DNA of 64,000 nt from Eubacterium plexicaudatum ASF492 (GTDB taxonomy: Bacteria > Bacillota > Clostridia > Lachnospirales > Lachnospiraceae): the NCBI RefSeq assembly GCF_000364225.2, contig NZ_AQFT02000001.1, forward strand, positions 5,390,001 through 5,454,000, in the 5' to 3' direction. The notes beneath the pieces are model-generated. The model had not been told where the DNA came from and did not search any database. It saw only the letters and a list, made by a program, of their open reading frames with translations. Made by a program: the position numbers and the translations under genes. Positions 1-9,345 of this stretch are shown here, in pieces; positions within the stretch are counted from its first letter, which is position 1, and each line of letters begins with the position of its first letter.

Positions 1-2
1 AA

Positions 3-1030
3 CTGCAGCTGAAAAAAGATATGCAGTATGAGGGATATGTATTCCGTCCGCTGAACATCGACCGTGATTTATATGCGTTAAGGACAAAGGGCGGTTCCGA
101 ACAGGAAGTGTTCTATGCGGATTCAGATACTTACAAAGCTTTATTTAAACGGATTCAGGGTCTTTCCTTAAGTCAGGGGCAAACATCTTTGGACAGGAAT
201 AAAACGATGCAGCTGAGTGCAAGCATGATACCATTAGATGCCAGCAATCCAAATCTGCAGTGGACAACGGACAGTGAATCGGTTGTAAAGGTGGATAGCA
301 ACGGACTTGTCACAGCTGTTGGCTCCGGGCGTGCAACGGTAACGGTATCGACGAAGGACGGAAGCTTTTTAAAGCAGTATTGTGTAATTGATGTTGCAGA
401 AGTACAAAAAGAGGATGGTCCTTCCGGTGGAGGCAGTTCCGGAGGCAGTTCATCCGGATGGACCGGCGGTTCCGCTCAGCCTGTGGAACAGGATAAAAAT
501 CCGGTTGTAGTGAATCTGCATTATGTGCTTCAGTTTGACACAAACGGCGGTTCCAATCTGAGCCGAAAGACGATGACACTTTTAGCAGATGACAGTCCGG
601 GCATTATGCCGAAAGTACAAAGGAAAGATTACCTGTTTGACGGCTGGTATACAAAACAGGACGGCGGAGAGAAGGTAGCCGGGGATAAGCCGCTGAAAGA
701 GGCTGCGACATTGTATGCGAAGTGGACAAGAGTAACGGCACCGGCGAAGTCAGCGGTATCGGCATTGAAATCGAAGAAAAAAGGGCAGGTGCAGGTTAGC
801 TTTCAGAATATAAACAGCGTGTCTGGATATCAGATTGAATATGCGTTAAATAATAAATTTACCGCAGCGAAGAAAAAGAAGCAGGAAAAGCGGCGAAATC
901 AAAGACCATTTCCGGACTTAAGGCGGGAAAAAAGTATTATGTCAGAGTACGTGCATATCAGCTGGATTCTATGAAAAATCGGATTTATGGGGATTATAGT
1001 AAAGTAAAGAGCGTGAAGGTAAAGAGTTGA
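3..1030 (+). CDS. BspA-like surface protein, C-terminal part (cut by window edge, frame-disrupted)
   Basis: This is the 3' end of a large secreted or surface protein whose start lies before the window. The frame is open from base 3 and matches the end of the next gene almost residue for residue. It contains a bacterial Ig-like (Big_2) domain (LQWTTDSESVVKVDSNG region), a Gly/Ser-rich linker, an InlB-type B-repeat (FDTNGG ... GWYTKQDGG ... LYAKW) and the start of a fibronectin-III-like domain. The frame fails in the A-run near 871-876 and stops at 974. Adding one A restores the paralogue's ending, with the stop at 1028-1030. No sortase signal is visible. The function is probably adhesion or matrix binding, inferred from the domains. 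Confidence 0.8.
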
Positions 1031-1057
1031 TACGTACCGAAACGGAGGAATTGGGTT

Positions 1058-4000
1058 ATGAGCAGATGCAGGAAAATGATTGCAGTTATTTTAACAATTT
1101 GTATGGCGCTGGGACCGGTCTACATGCCTGGAGGTGCCAAGAAAGTTTGTGCTGCTGTTTCCGGGGATTATGAGTATGAGGAGCTTTCAGCTACGACGGT
1201 TAAGATAACGAAATATTCCGGATCGGATGCGCAGCTAAAGATTCCGGATCGGATTGGCGGCAAGACAGTGACGGAAATAGGAGCCGGTGCTTTTAGAGGA
1301 AACAGCAGTCTGACAAAAATCGTAGTTCCGAATGGTGTGCAATATTTAAGAGAGGAAGCTTTTTACAACTGCACAAATTTGACGGATGCTGGCCTTCCTG
1401 TAAGTATTGTGCAATTGGGCAGTTATGTGTTTGGCGATTGCAGCAGCCTGAAACAGGTATATTATGCAGGGACACAGAACCAATGGAATCAAATACATAC
1501 TGTTTATCCTGAAAATTCTATCTTATTAAATATAGATATATATTTTAACAGTGATTTGATTTTGGATAAGGCAGAAAAAGATTATGAATATGAGGTTTTA
1601 GACGACGGAACGATTCGAATTACAAAATATATAGGAAAAGACACGATCGTAGACATTCCGGAAGCAATAGATGGGAAACAAGTCACGATTATAGGTGAAA
1701 TGGCTTTTTTTGGGCGCAAAGATCTGACAGAGGTACGGATACCAAATGGAGTGACCGCTATTATGAATGCTGCCTTTTCCGGATGTACAAATCTGAGCAA
1801 AGTTAACATTCCCGAAAAAATTACCAGCATATCGGCATGGACATTTGACAGCTGCGCAGGATTGACCGAAATACATATTCCGGAAGGAGTGACCGGTATC
1901 GGAACGGCTGCTTTCGGAAGCTGCACGGGATTGACGAAAATTAATATCCCGGATGGAGTAACGAATATAGAATCGTCTGCTTTTCATAAGTGCAGCAGTT
2001 TAACGGCCGTTGACCTTCCGGATACGGTAACAAGTATAGAAGGTGATACTTTTGCTTATTGTCATAACCTTACACAAATTGGGATTCCGGAACATTTAGA
2101 AAAAATCGATTTTTTGGCTTTTAAGGAATGCAGCCGGCTTACGGAAATAAATTTGCCGGATAGCCTGCTTATAATAGAAGGTTCGGCTTTTGAAATGTGC
2201 AGCGGTTTGAAGGAAATCAATATCCCGGATGGCATAACAAAAATAAATGCCGGCACGTTTCGCGGATGCAGCAGTTTGACCGAAATCACGATACCGAAAA
2301 ATGTCTCCGTTATGGAAAGCGAAGCTTTTAAATTGTGTACAAGTCTTAAAAAAGTATGTATTGCGGGTGATGTAACGAGTATAAAAAGAGCAACATTTTC
2401 GAACTGTACATCATTGGAGGAAATCAGCCTGCCAAAGAGTGTGACCAGCGTAGAAGGGGAAGCGTTTGATCAATGCGGGAATTTAAAAGATGTCTATTAT
2501 TCCGGCAATGAAAATGAATGGAAAGAAATAGAAATTGCTGTCGAAAAAAATGAGGCGTTGGCAAAAGCAACCATTCATTTCATGGATGACGATCATTTGG
2601 AAAAAGACTTTGTTTATAATATTTTAAGCAATGATACAATAGAACTTGTGAAATATACAGGTTCGGCTGAAACGGTAAAAATCCCGTCACAGATTGATGG
2701 TAAGACCGTTGTCAGTATTGGTAGTGCGGTTTTTTCATATAAAGAAAACCTCAGAGAAGTTACGATCCCTGCAAGTGTAACAAAGCTAAGCAGTGATATT
2801 TTTGACCATTGCGATCGTCTCACGAATATCTTTGCAGATCCGGATCATGTAACATATGTATCTGAAAACGGTATTTTATTTAATAGGGAAAAAACGGAAT
2901 TAGTCAGATATCCGGAAGGAAGAAGCGGTAATTATACCGTACCATCCGGAATAGTAAAAATAGGAATCGGTGCGTTTGACAGATGTACACAGATGCCAGA
3001 GGTTACGCTTCCGGATGGACTGGAAGAAATAGGGCCGGTTGCTTTTGGCGAATGCACAGCGATTACGCATATGGAACTGCCTGAAACTTTGAAATCTATC
3101 GGATACAATGCTTTTATATCGTGTACGAGTCTGGAACAGATTTCTATTCCGGGCAGGATAAAGGAATTAAACAGCAGCCTTTTTTTGCACTGTAGAAAGT
3201 TAAAGAAGGCGGAAATTGCAGAGGGTGTTACGCAGATAGGGATCTATTCGTTTGCGGATTGTGCAAGTCTAAAGACAATAACGATTCCTGTCAGTGTGAC
3301 AAGTATAGCCAGTCGTGCGTTTTATGCTGTCGGGATACCGAGTGAACTGGAAGACGTGTATTACGGAGGCAGTCAGGAGCAGTGGGAGCAGATTGAGGTT
3401 ACCGGTCCGATTTTAGGAGAAGGGGACAGTGTTCAACAGATGTTGAATCTGAATGCGGTCATCCATTTCAAAGAAAATGAACCGCAACCTCCACAGGAAG
3501 AGACCATACTGCCAACAACGGTTGATGCCAAAGAAGAATTGCAGCGCCTGAAATCCGGAGATCCCTTTTCATTGAACAAAGATTTTCAGCATTATTTATC
3601 CGAAGAGCAGATTGATATTATCGAAAGCTATCTTTTCACATGGCTTGCAGAAATTAATTTTGTATATCAATATACAGGTTCCGACAGTGTGAAAGAACGT
3701 ATCATGAAAAAAGTCGGCATTGATCCGCATGGCGATTTTACGTCCGGCAGGGAGCAGGCCATTACACATATATGCGTTGATACAAAATATGGTCCAAGGA
3801 TTTTTGCAGTCACGCTTGATCTTGGAAAACCGGATGATGAGGGTAATTTGTATACAACTTATGGGACTATGCATTACGAAATATTAGAAAAGAGAAGTAT
3901 TCCGTCAGATTTACCGAAAAGCGGGCAGATTGGCAGGGACAGCTATTTGGAACTGGGGACATTTGTGCAATGTGTCAGAAAAGCTTCCGAAGATTCGCTG

Positions 4001-5470
4001 TATAGTACGTATCAATGGGAACTGTTAAGCGATGAAATGACAAGCGGTGTGCTGGTTGATAAGACAGTGACGGAAATTATCGGAAATAAAAACGGTTCTT
4101 TTTCCGATGCGATATTTACCGTATATGCAAAACCATTGCTTACATACAGCAAAAAAGTAACGATAGCATGTCCGGTTGATGTACATATATACGGTATGGA
4201 TGGCGTAGAAGCCGGTTCCATAATCAATAATAAACCAAACGGAGGAAATGAAAATGTTCGTCCGGATGTAAACGGGGATACGAAAACAGTATATCTTACG
4301 GGAAATGATTATTATTTAAACCTGAAGGGCACGGATACCGGAACGATGCGTTATGAAGTGGAGGAAATAGCGAACGAAGAAGTGCGCCGGAACGTACAGT
4401 TTTTGGAACTGCAGTTAAAAAAGGACATGCAATATGAAGGATATGTATTTCGGCCGTTGAATATTGACCGTGAGTTGTATGCGTTGCGAACAAAGGATGG
4501 TTCCAAAGAAGAAGTGTTTTATGCGGACTCAGATACTTACCAGACGTTATTTAAACGGGTTCAGGGATTGTCATTAAGTCAGGATAAAACGTCTCTGGAT
4601 CAGGATAAATCTATCCGGTTAAATGCGAGTCTGGTTCCGCTGGATGCGAGTAATCCAAATTTGCAGTGGACAACAGATCGTGAATCGGTCGTGAAGGTGG
4701 ACGGTAACGGACTTGTCACAGCTGTTGGCTCCGGGCGGGCGATGGTAACGGTGTCGACGAAAGACGGCAGTTTTTTAAAACAGTATTGTGTGATAGATGT
4801 AGCAGAGAAAAACAATGGCTCGAATGACAACGGAACCGGCGGAAGTGGAAATAGTTCCGGCAGCAGCGGAACCGGCGGAAGTGGAAATAGTTCCGGCAGC
4901 GCCGGTGGTTCCGCTCAGCCTGTGGAACAGGATAAAAATCCGGTTGTAGTGAATCTGCATTATGTACTTCAGTTCGACACAAATGGCGGTTCCAATCTGA
5001 GCCGAAAGACGATGACACTTTTAGCAGATGACAGTCCGGGCATTATGCCGAAAGTACAAAGGAAAGATTACCTGTTTGACGGCTGGTATACAAAGCAGGA
5101 CGGCGGAGAGAAAGTAGCCGGGGATAAGCCGCTGAAAGAGGCTGCGACATTGTATGCGAAGTGGTCAAGAGTAACGGCACCGGCGAAGTCAGCGGTATCG
5201 GCATTGAAATCGAAGAAAAAAGGGCAGGTGCAGGTTAGCTTTCAGAATATAAACGGAGTGTCGGGGTATCAGATTGAATATGCGTTAAATAATAAATTTA
5301 CCGCAGCGAAGACAAAAGAAGCAGGAAAAGCGGCGAAATCAAAGACAATTTCCGGGCTTCAGGCGGGAAAAAAGTATTATGTCAGAGTACGTGCATATCA
5401 GCTGGATTCTATGAAAAACCGGATTTATGGAGCTTACGGTACGGCAAAGAGTGTGAAGGTGAAGAGCTGA
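1058..5470 (+). CDS. BspA-like leucine-rich-repeat surface protein
   Basis: The protein has 1470 residues and an N-terminal signal peptide (MSRCRKMIAVILTICMALG) cleaved around residue 33. Long runs of TpLRR/LRR_5 repeats follow, each about 23 residues with the pattern LTEIxIPxGVTxIxxxAFxxC, in three blocks separated by YYxGxxxxW insertions (roughly residues 40-160, 190-500 and 520-800). Next come a region with no domain I recognise, a Big_2 Ig-like domain (about 1165-1240), a Gly/Ser/Asn linker with a repeated motif, an InlB B-repeat and a C-terminal fibronectin-III-like domain. BspA-type proteins of gut Firmicutes are linked to adhesion; that role is inferred here. The last kilobase is nearly identical to the preceding gene. 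There is no LPxTG motif or membrane anchor at the C-terminus. Confidence 0.9.
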   Translation: MSRCRKMIAVILTICMALGPVYMPGGAKKVCAAVSGDYEYEELSATTVKITKYSGSDAQLKIPDRIGGKTVTEIGAGAFRGNSSLTKIVVPNGVQYLREEAFYNCTNLTDAGLPVSIVQLGSYVFGDCSSLKQVYYAGTQNQWNQIHTVYPENSILLNIDIYFNSDLILDKAEKDYEYEVLDDGTIRITKYIGKDTIVDIPEAIDGKQVTIIGEMAFFGRKDLTEVRIPNGVTAIMNAAFSGCTNLSKVNIPEKITSISAWTFDSCAGLTEIHIPEGVTGIGTAAFGSCTGLTKINIPDGVTNIESSAFHKCSSLTAVDLPDTVTSIEGDTFAYCHNLTQIGIPEHLEKIDFLAFKECSRLTEINLPDSLLIIEGSAFEMCSGLKEINIPDGITKINAGTFRGCSSLTEITIPKNVSVMESEAFKLCTSLKKVCIAGDVTSIKRATFSNCTSLEEISLPKSVTSVEGEAFDQCGNLKDVYYSGNENEWKEIEIAVEKNEALAKATIHFMDDDHLEKDFVYNILSNDTIELVKYTGSAETVKIPSQIDGKTVVSIGSAVFSYKENLREVTIPASVTKLSSDIFDHCDRLTNIFADPDHVTYVSENGILFNREKTELVRYPEGRSGNYTVPSGIVKIGIGAFDRCTQMPEVTLPDGLEEIGPVAFGECTAITHMELPETLKSIGYNAFISCTSLEQISIPGRIKELNSSLFLHCRKLKKAEIAEGVTQIGIYSFADCASLKTITIPVSVTSIASRAFYAVGIPSELEDVYYGGSQEQWEQIEVTGPILGEGDSVQQMLNLNAVIHFKENEPQPPQEETILPTTVDAKEELQRLKSGDPFSLNKDFQHYLSEEQIDIIESYLFTWLAEINFVYQYTGSDSVKERIMKKVGIDPHGDFTSGREQAITHICVDTKYGPRIFAVTLDLGKPDDEGNLYTTYGTMHYEILEKRSIPSDLPKSGQIGRDSYLELGTFVQCVRKASEDSLYSTYQWELLSDEMTSGVLVDKTVTEIIGNKNGSFSDAIFTVYAKPLLTYSKKVTIACPVDVHIYGMDGVEAGSIINNKPNGGNENVRPDVNGDTKTVYLTGNDYYLNLKGTDTGTMRYEVEEIANEEVRRNVQFLELQLKKDMQYEGYVFRPLNIDRELYALRTKDGSKEEVFYADSDTYQTLFKRVQGLSLSQDKTSLDQDKSIRLNASLVPLDASNPNLQWTTDRESVVKVDGNGLVTAVGSGRAMVTVSTKDGSFLKQYCVIDVAEKNNGSNDNGTGGSGNSSGSSGTGGSGNSSGSAGGSAQPVEQDKNPVVVNLHYVLQFDTNGGSNLSRKTMTLLADDSPGIMPKVQRKDYLFDGWYTKQDGGEKVAGDKPLKEAATLYAKWSRVTAPAKSAVSALKSKKKGQVQVSFQNINGVSGYQIEYALNNKFTAAKTKEAGKAAKSKTISGLQAGKKYYVRVRAYQLDSMKNRIYGAYGTAKSVKVKS

Positions 5471-5518
5471 TTTGCGCAGCAGGAAATCAGGTGGTGCAAA
5501 AGAAGAACGGGGGTAGAC

Positions 5519-6244
5519 ATGCTTTCATTTGATATGATATCCAAAAACGGAGAACGGGAATACAACGAGGATTATGCAGGAGCAGAAAAAAGGCGGGATT
5601 CCTGGTGCTTTGTCCTTGCTGACGGCCTGGGCGGGCATGGCGGCGGGGATGAGGCGTCTCGCCTGGTATCTGAATATATTCTGGAGGATTTTTCACAGCA
5701 TGGTACTGTGACGGAGACTTATTTAAAAAAATGTTTTGAGGAGAGTCAGCAGATTTTACTGCAGGAGCAGAGAAAACAGAGACGCATGATGGAAATGAAG
5801 ACGACGCTTACAGTTCTTTTGGCGGATGATGACAGGATATGGTGGGGACATATCGGAGATTCCAGAATTTACCGTTTTCAGAATAAAAAGCTGCAAGAGC
5901 GGACATTGGATCATAGCGTGCCGCAGATGCTGGCGCTGGCAGGAAAATTAAAAGAGAAGCAGATTCGCGGGCATGCGGATCGTAATCGCCTGCTGCATGT
6001 TATGGGCGTGGAATGGGACGAGCCGCAGTATGAAATTGCAAGGCCGCTGCAGAGAACGGGCGGAGAGGTATTTTTGCTGTGTACGGATGGGTTCTGGGAA
6101 TGGATACAGGAAAAGACAATGCAGCATTTGCTGAAAAAAGCCGATAGTCCTGCGGAATGGCTGGAGATGATGGAGAAAGCGGTGGTAAAGCAGGGAAGCG
6201 GAAAAGGAATGGATAATTATACGGCTGTTGGGGTGTTTTTGTGA
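5519..6244 (+). CDS. PP2C-type (PPM) serine/threonine phosphatase
   Basis: This is a 241-residue cytoplasmic PP2C phosphatase, which removes phosphate from Ser/Thr using two metal ions. The family motifs are all in order: the N-terminal NEDY, LADGLGGHGGG with a metal-binding Asp (about residues 34-44), GHIGDSRIY (about 108-116), LCTDGFWE (about 184) and the terminal DNYTAVGV. The length is typical of bacterial Stp/PrpC. Its usual partner, a PASTA kinase, is not in the window. It sits 48 bp after the BspA-like gene and 37 bp before a cohesin gene, so it is probably co-transcribed with surface-anchoring genes. That context suggests phospho-control of surface assembly, which is inference only. 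Confidence 0.9.
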   Translation: MLSFDMISKNGEREYNEDYAGAEKRRDSWCFVLADGLGGHGGGDEASRLVSEYILEDFSQHGTVTETYLKKCFEESQQILLQEQRKQRRMMEMKTTLTVLLADDDRIWWGHIGDSRIYRFQNKKLQERTLDHSVPQMLALAGKLKEKQIRGHADRNRLLHVMGVEWDEPQYEIARPLQRTGGEVFLLCTDGFWEWIQEKTMQHLLKKADSPAEWLEMMEKAVVKQGSGKGMDNYTAVGVFL

Positions 6245-6281
6245 AGGAAAATGAAAAGGAAAAGGAAGAAAGGAGCAGCAT

Positions 6282-7118
6282 ATGATCAGGAAAAAAAGAT
6301 GGATGACAGGATTACTGTGTAGTATGATGCTGGCATGTGCAGTACGGACGGATACCATTTTTGCAGCGCCATCACTGTCCGCATCGGCAGATACAGGAAG
6401 TGTGTCAGAAGGAGATTATGTAAATGTAGACGTACGGATCGGCGACAATCCGGCTATCAGCACACTTGGAGCAACGCTGAATTATGACAGCAGCGTTTTA
6501 AAATATGACAGCAGTACATGGAACAACGGGTTTTCAGGAAATGATATGCAGATGGCGTCCGATACGGGAAGTGAAGTGAATTTATCTGTCGTATGCGACG
6601 ACAGTTATGCGGAAGATGGCACCGTTGTAACGGTACGTTTTCAGGCGGTAAAAGCATCATCATCCATTCCGGTTACTCTGGAGCTGCGGGATATGGCAGA
6701 TGCGGATCTGGCAGAAATATCGGACTGTACGGTAGCCGGTGCGGTGCAGGCGCCTCAGGCTGCCGAGTCAGACGGAGAGAATGATATGATAGATCTGGAA
6801 AATCCGGAAGAAACATCTGGTATTGACATTATTGATGAAGAAGCAGGATGGGAAGAACCGTTTCAGATTGATACAACGGAAACGACAGGAGAAATAGAAG
6901 CAGACTCCGACAGTTCTGCAGTTGTGGTGCAGAATGTGTCGGATACAGGTAATGGCATACAAACCGAAGCATCAGCCCAGTCACAGTCATCCGGACCGGA
7001 TGAGAATTATAAGACCGGAATCGGCCTTGGCAGTGACGTATTAATAGTTGGTGCGGCAGTGTTTGGCATTTTGTCACTGATACTTGCAGTCAGACGTCGT
7101 CGGGAGGACAGATCATGA
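6282..7118 (+). CDS. Cohesin-domain surface protein with sortase-B-like NYKTG signal
   Basis: The protein has 278 residues and a signal peptide cleaved near residue 28 (TIFAAP). A cohesin-like beta-sandwich domain covers roughly residues 30-150 (VSEGDYVNVDVRIGD, LGATLNYDSSVLKYD), followed by an acidic low-complexity linker of about 80 residues. The C-terminus is a sorting-signal arrangement: NYKTG at residues 242-246, a hydrophobic segment (LIVGAAVFGILSLILAV) and an RRRRE tail. NYKTG resembles the NPQTN/NPKTG motifs of class B sortases, and a class B sortase is encoded two genes downstream. The likely role is a wall-anchored cohesin that receives dockerin proteins. Anchoring and partner choice are inferred. 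Confidence 0.82.
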   Translation: MIRKKRWMTGLLCSMMLACAVRTDTIFAAPSLSASADTGSVSEGDYVNVDVRIGDNPAISTLGATLNYDSSVLKYDSSTWNNGFSGNDMQMASDTGSEVNLSVVCDDSYAEDGTVVTVRFQAVKASSSIPVTLELRDMADADLAEISDCTVAGAVQAPQAAESDGENDMIDLENPEETSGIDIIDEEAGWEEPFQIDTTETTGEIEADSDSSAVVVQNVSDTGNGIQTEASAQSQSSGPDENYKTGIGLGSDVLIVGAAVFGILSLILAVRRRREDRS

Positions 7119-7863
7119 GAAAAGGAAAAAAGTCGCAGCTGCGGTCGCAGGTATGGTACTTTGTATATGCATGCTGTTTGGAAAAGTATATGCGGCTGAG
7201 AGCCAATGGAAGATAGAACATACATTAGACAAAGAAAGCTGTACACAGGGTGATACACTTCAATTGTCAGTATCTCTGAAAGGAGAGAGCAAGAGCAAAA
7301 CTACGGAAATTACTACGCTAAGCGGTATTTTGGAATACGATACGAGCCTGTTTAGCGTGGGAAAGGAAGATATCCTTCCGTCAGGAAAAGAAACAGTGAA
7401 AGAGTGTACGTTTGATGCGGCTGCCGGAAAGTTTACAATTGTTTATAATTCCAAAATATCTGCGAAAGATGCGGACGAACTTTTGCAGATCAGGCTGCAC
7501 GTCGCAGAAGATTCCTCTGTCGGAAAGACTACGGTCTGTGTAACAAATATGGAATGGAGCGGAGCAGACGGCAAGGAGAAGCAGGAGATGGAACATCGGG
7601 TACCGGCTCATATTACGATACAGCCATCGAAAAGTACGGCGCCAGGAGATGTGAACGGAGACGGCAAAGTGGATCTGGTGGATGCAAAGCTCGTTATGCA
7701 GTATTATAATGGCGAGGATGTGTTAGATGAAGTACAGCAAAAAAACGCGGATACCAATGGAGACGGATTGATCAATCTCATAGATGTAAAGCAGATTATG
7801 CAGTATTATAATGGAGAGATCGACGGCTTTGTAACAGGACAGACAGGTACATCTGTTACATAG
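7115..7863 (+). CDS. Secreted cohesin-like/dockerin protein (one-base frame disruption near the start)
   Basis: The GGGAGG ribosome-binding site at 7101-7106 sets the start at ATG 7115, overlapping the previous stop (ATGA). That frame leaves the coding frame in the A6 run at 7126-7131. One added A gives MRKGKK followed by a normal signal peptide (VAAAVAGMVLCICMLFG), and the mature frame is then open to 7863 (249 residues). The N-terminal half looks like a cohesin fold (CTQGDTLQLSVSL, LSGILEYDTSLFSV). The last 60 residues are a type I dockerin with two calcium-binding loops (DVNGDGKVDLVDA and DTNGDGLINLIDV), each followed by MQYYNGE. It probably binds a cohesin, perhaps the neighbouring one. 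A TTG start at 7084 would also open this frame but has no ribosome-binding site. Confidence 0.8.
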
Positions 7864-7888
7864 ATTTTCAGATGGCGGGAGGTGCAAA

Positions 7889-9241
7889 ATGGCACTGCAG
7901 TGGACGACGGAAGAATATACGCTTTTAAACATCAAAAAATGTATCGCAAATGGTTGGCGCATGAACAGAAGTCAGTTACATGAATATGGTAAAAAGCTTC
8001 AAAGGGTCCGGGAGCAGGTACTGCCAGGAGAGCTTGGGAGTGCATTTGCAGATGCAGTCAGCCGGATTGCCGACAGTCATTCCAATATAAGCTGGACGGA
8101 GCTTTTAAAAGATATGGAGCTGATCCGGAAGCTGATCCAAAGCAGCAGACAGTGGGACAGGAGCGAATGGCTGAAGCGGCTGCCGGGTCTGGAAGAGCGG
8201 CAGAAAAAGTATTTTCGTACACAGCTTGGTGAGGCGTTTATCCGGACATTAAAAATAAAATTAGGCATCTGCAAAGATAAGCCGCAGGCTGCACCCGGTG
8301 AGATTCTTCAGCTGGAAGGTGTTGCGGCCTGGCTGATGGAAGATACCGAAACGACGCAGACAGCACAAAAAAAGAAGAGCGTCCGGCATGTCAGGAGACT
8401 GCCAGGCGGGACGGCAGCTGCAGCGTGTGCCTGTATATCGTTATGCTTGTTATCAGCCTGGCTGTACGGACAGTTTGAAAGCAAACAGAACTTTTATGAT
8501 ATTCACAGACTAAAGGCGGCGTCGGCTCCTGTACAGGAGACTTATACGGAAAACAGGGAAACTACGCATACGACGGCAGAAGCGGTCAGGACATCGGAAA
8601 CGGAACTTCCTGCTGCAATTTCAAAAAAGGAAAAACAGGATAATCAGAGAAAAAGACCAAAGATACTCGCACAATATCAGGAAATGGCCAAAGAATATCC
8701 GGGGCTTTTCGGATGGCTGCAGATTCCGGGTACGCAGATTGATCTGCCTGTGATGCAGCCGCTGAAAGATAAAAATTTTTATCTGAATCATGATTTTACA
8801 GGCGCTGAGTCAGCGGAAGGAGCCATATTCGCAGACCCGCAAAATAACCGTTGGCCACAGGACGACAATACTGTTATTTATGGGCATAATATGAAAAACG
8901 GGCACATTTTCGGGGGACTTGATTTATACGAAGATCCGGCTTATTTTCAGGAACACAAAGAGATTCATTTTGACACGATTTATGAAACAGGTCGGTATGA
9001 AGCGGTGGCTGTCATTAAGACGAGGATATTAAATGAGAATGAGCAGGGATTTCGGTACTATCAGTTTTTTCAATACGAAAATAAAAAACAATTTCGGCAG
9101 TGTGTGGAGTTTATAAAGCAAAATCAGCTGTTTGATACAGGCAGCAGTCTGCGGCACGGAGATCGGATTTTGATGTTATCTACTTGTGAATATTCGCAGG
9201 AAAATGGAAGGCTTGTTATTGTTGCAAAAAAATGTTCTTAA
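7889..9241 (+). CDS. Class B-like sortase with long N-terminal cytoplasmic extension
   Basis: The protein has 450 residues. The C-terminal half (about 220-450) is a sortase: a substrate-pocket segment (WLQIPGTQIDLPVMQ), catalytic His332 in VIYGHNM, Cys433 in LSTCEYS and Arg441 in GRLVIVAK. A single membrane helix lies at about 172-193 (TAAAACACISLCLLSAWLYG). The first 165 residues are Gln/Arg/Lys-rich, predicted helical, and match no domain I recognise. Most class B sortases have only a short N-terminal tail before the membrane segment. The gene follows the dockerin gene by 25 bp and the cohesin gene carries a class-B-like signal, so that protein is the obvious substrate. Confidence 0.88.
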   Translation: MALQWTTEEYTLLNIKKCIANGWRMNRSQLHEYGKKLQRVREQVLPGELGSAFADAVSRIADSHSNISWTELLKDMELIRKLIQSSRQWDRSEWLKRLPGLEERQKKYFRTQLGEAFIRTLKIKLGICKDKPQAAPGEILQLEGVAAWLMEDTETTQTAQKKKSVRHVRRLPGGTAAAACACISLCLLSAWLYGQFESKQNFYDIHRLKAASAPVQETYTENRETTHTTAEAVRTSETELPAAISKKEKQDNQRKRPKILAQYQEMAKEYPGLFGWLQIPGTQIDLPVMQPLKDKNFYLNHDFTGAESAEGAIFADPQNNRWPQDDNTVIYGHNMKNGHIFGGLDLYEDPAYFQEHKEIHFDTIYETGRYEAVAVIKTRILNENEQGFRYYQFFQYENKKQFRQCVEFIKQNQLFDTGSSLRHGDRILMLSTCEYSQENGRLVIVAKKCS

Positions 9242-9345
9242 TTTCCAAAAAAAGGATGACATTGCAACATTACCAATAGTATAATATACTTACCGAAAGG
9301 AAATCAAACACAGCATAAGAAACGAGAGCAGAAAGAAGGAACAAT

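Noticed and set aside
7084..7131. Programmed frameshift in the dockerin gene
   Set aside because: An A6 run could slip, but fifteen other genes or positions here show the same one-base loss with no slippery motif or stimulatory structure, so a sequence error is simpler.
5519..9241. Cellulosome gene cluster
   Set aside because: There is one cohesin protein and one dockerin protein, with no scaffoldin, glycoside hydrolase or carbohydrate-binding module nearby.
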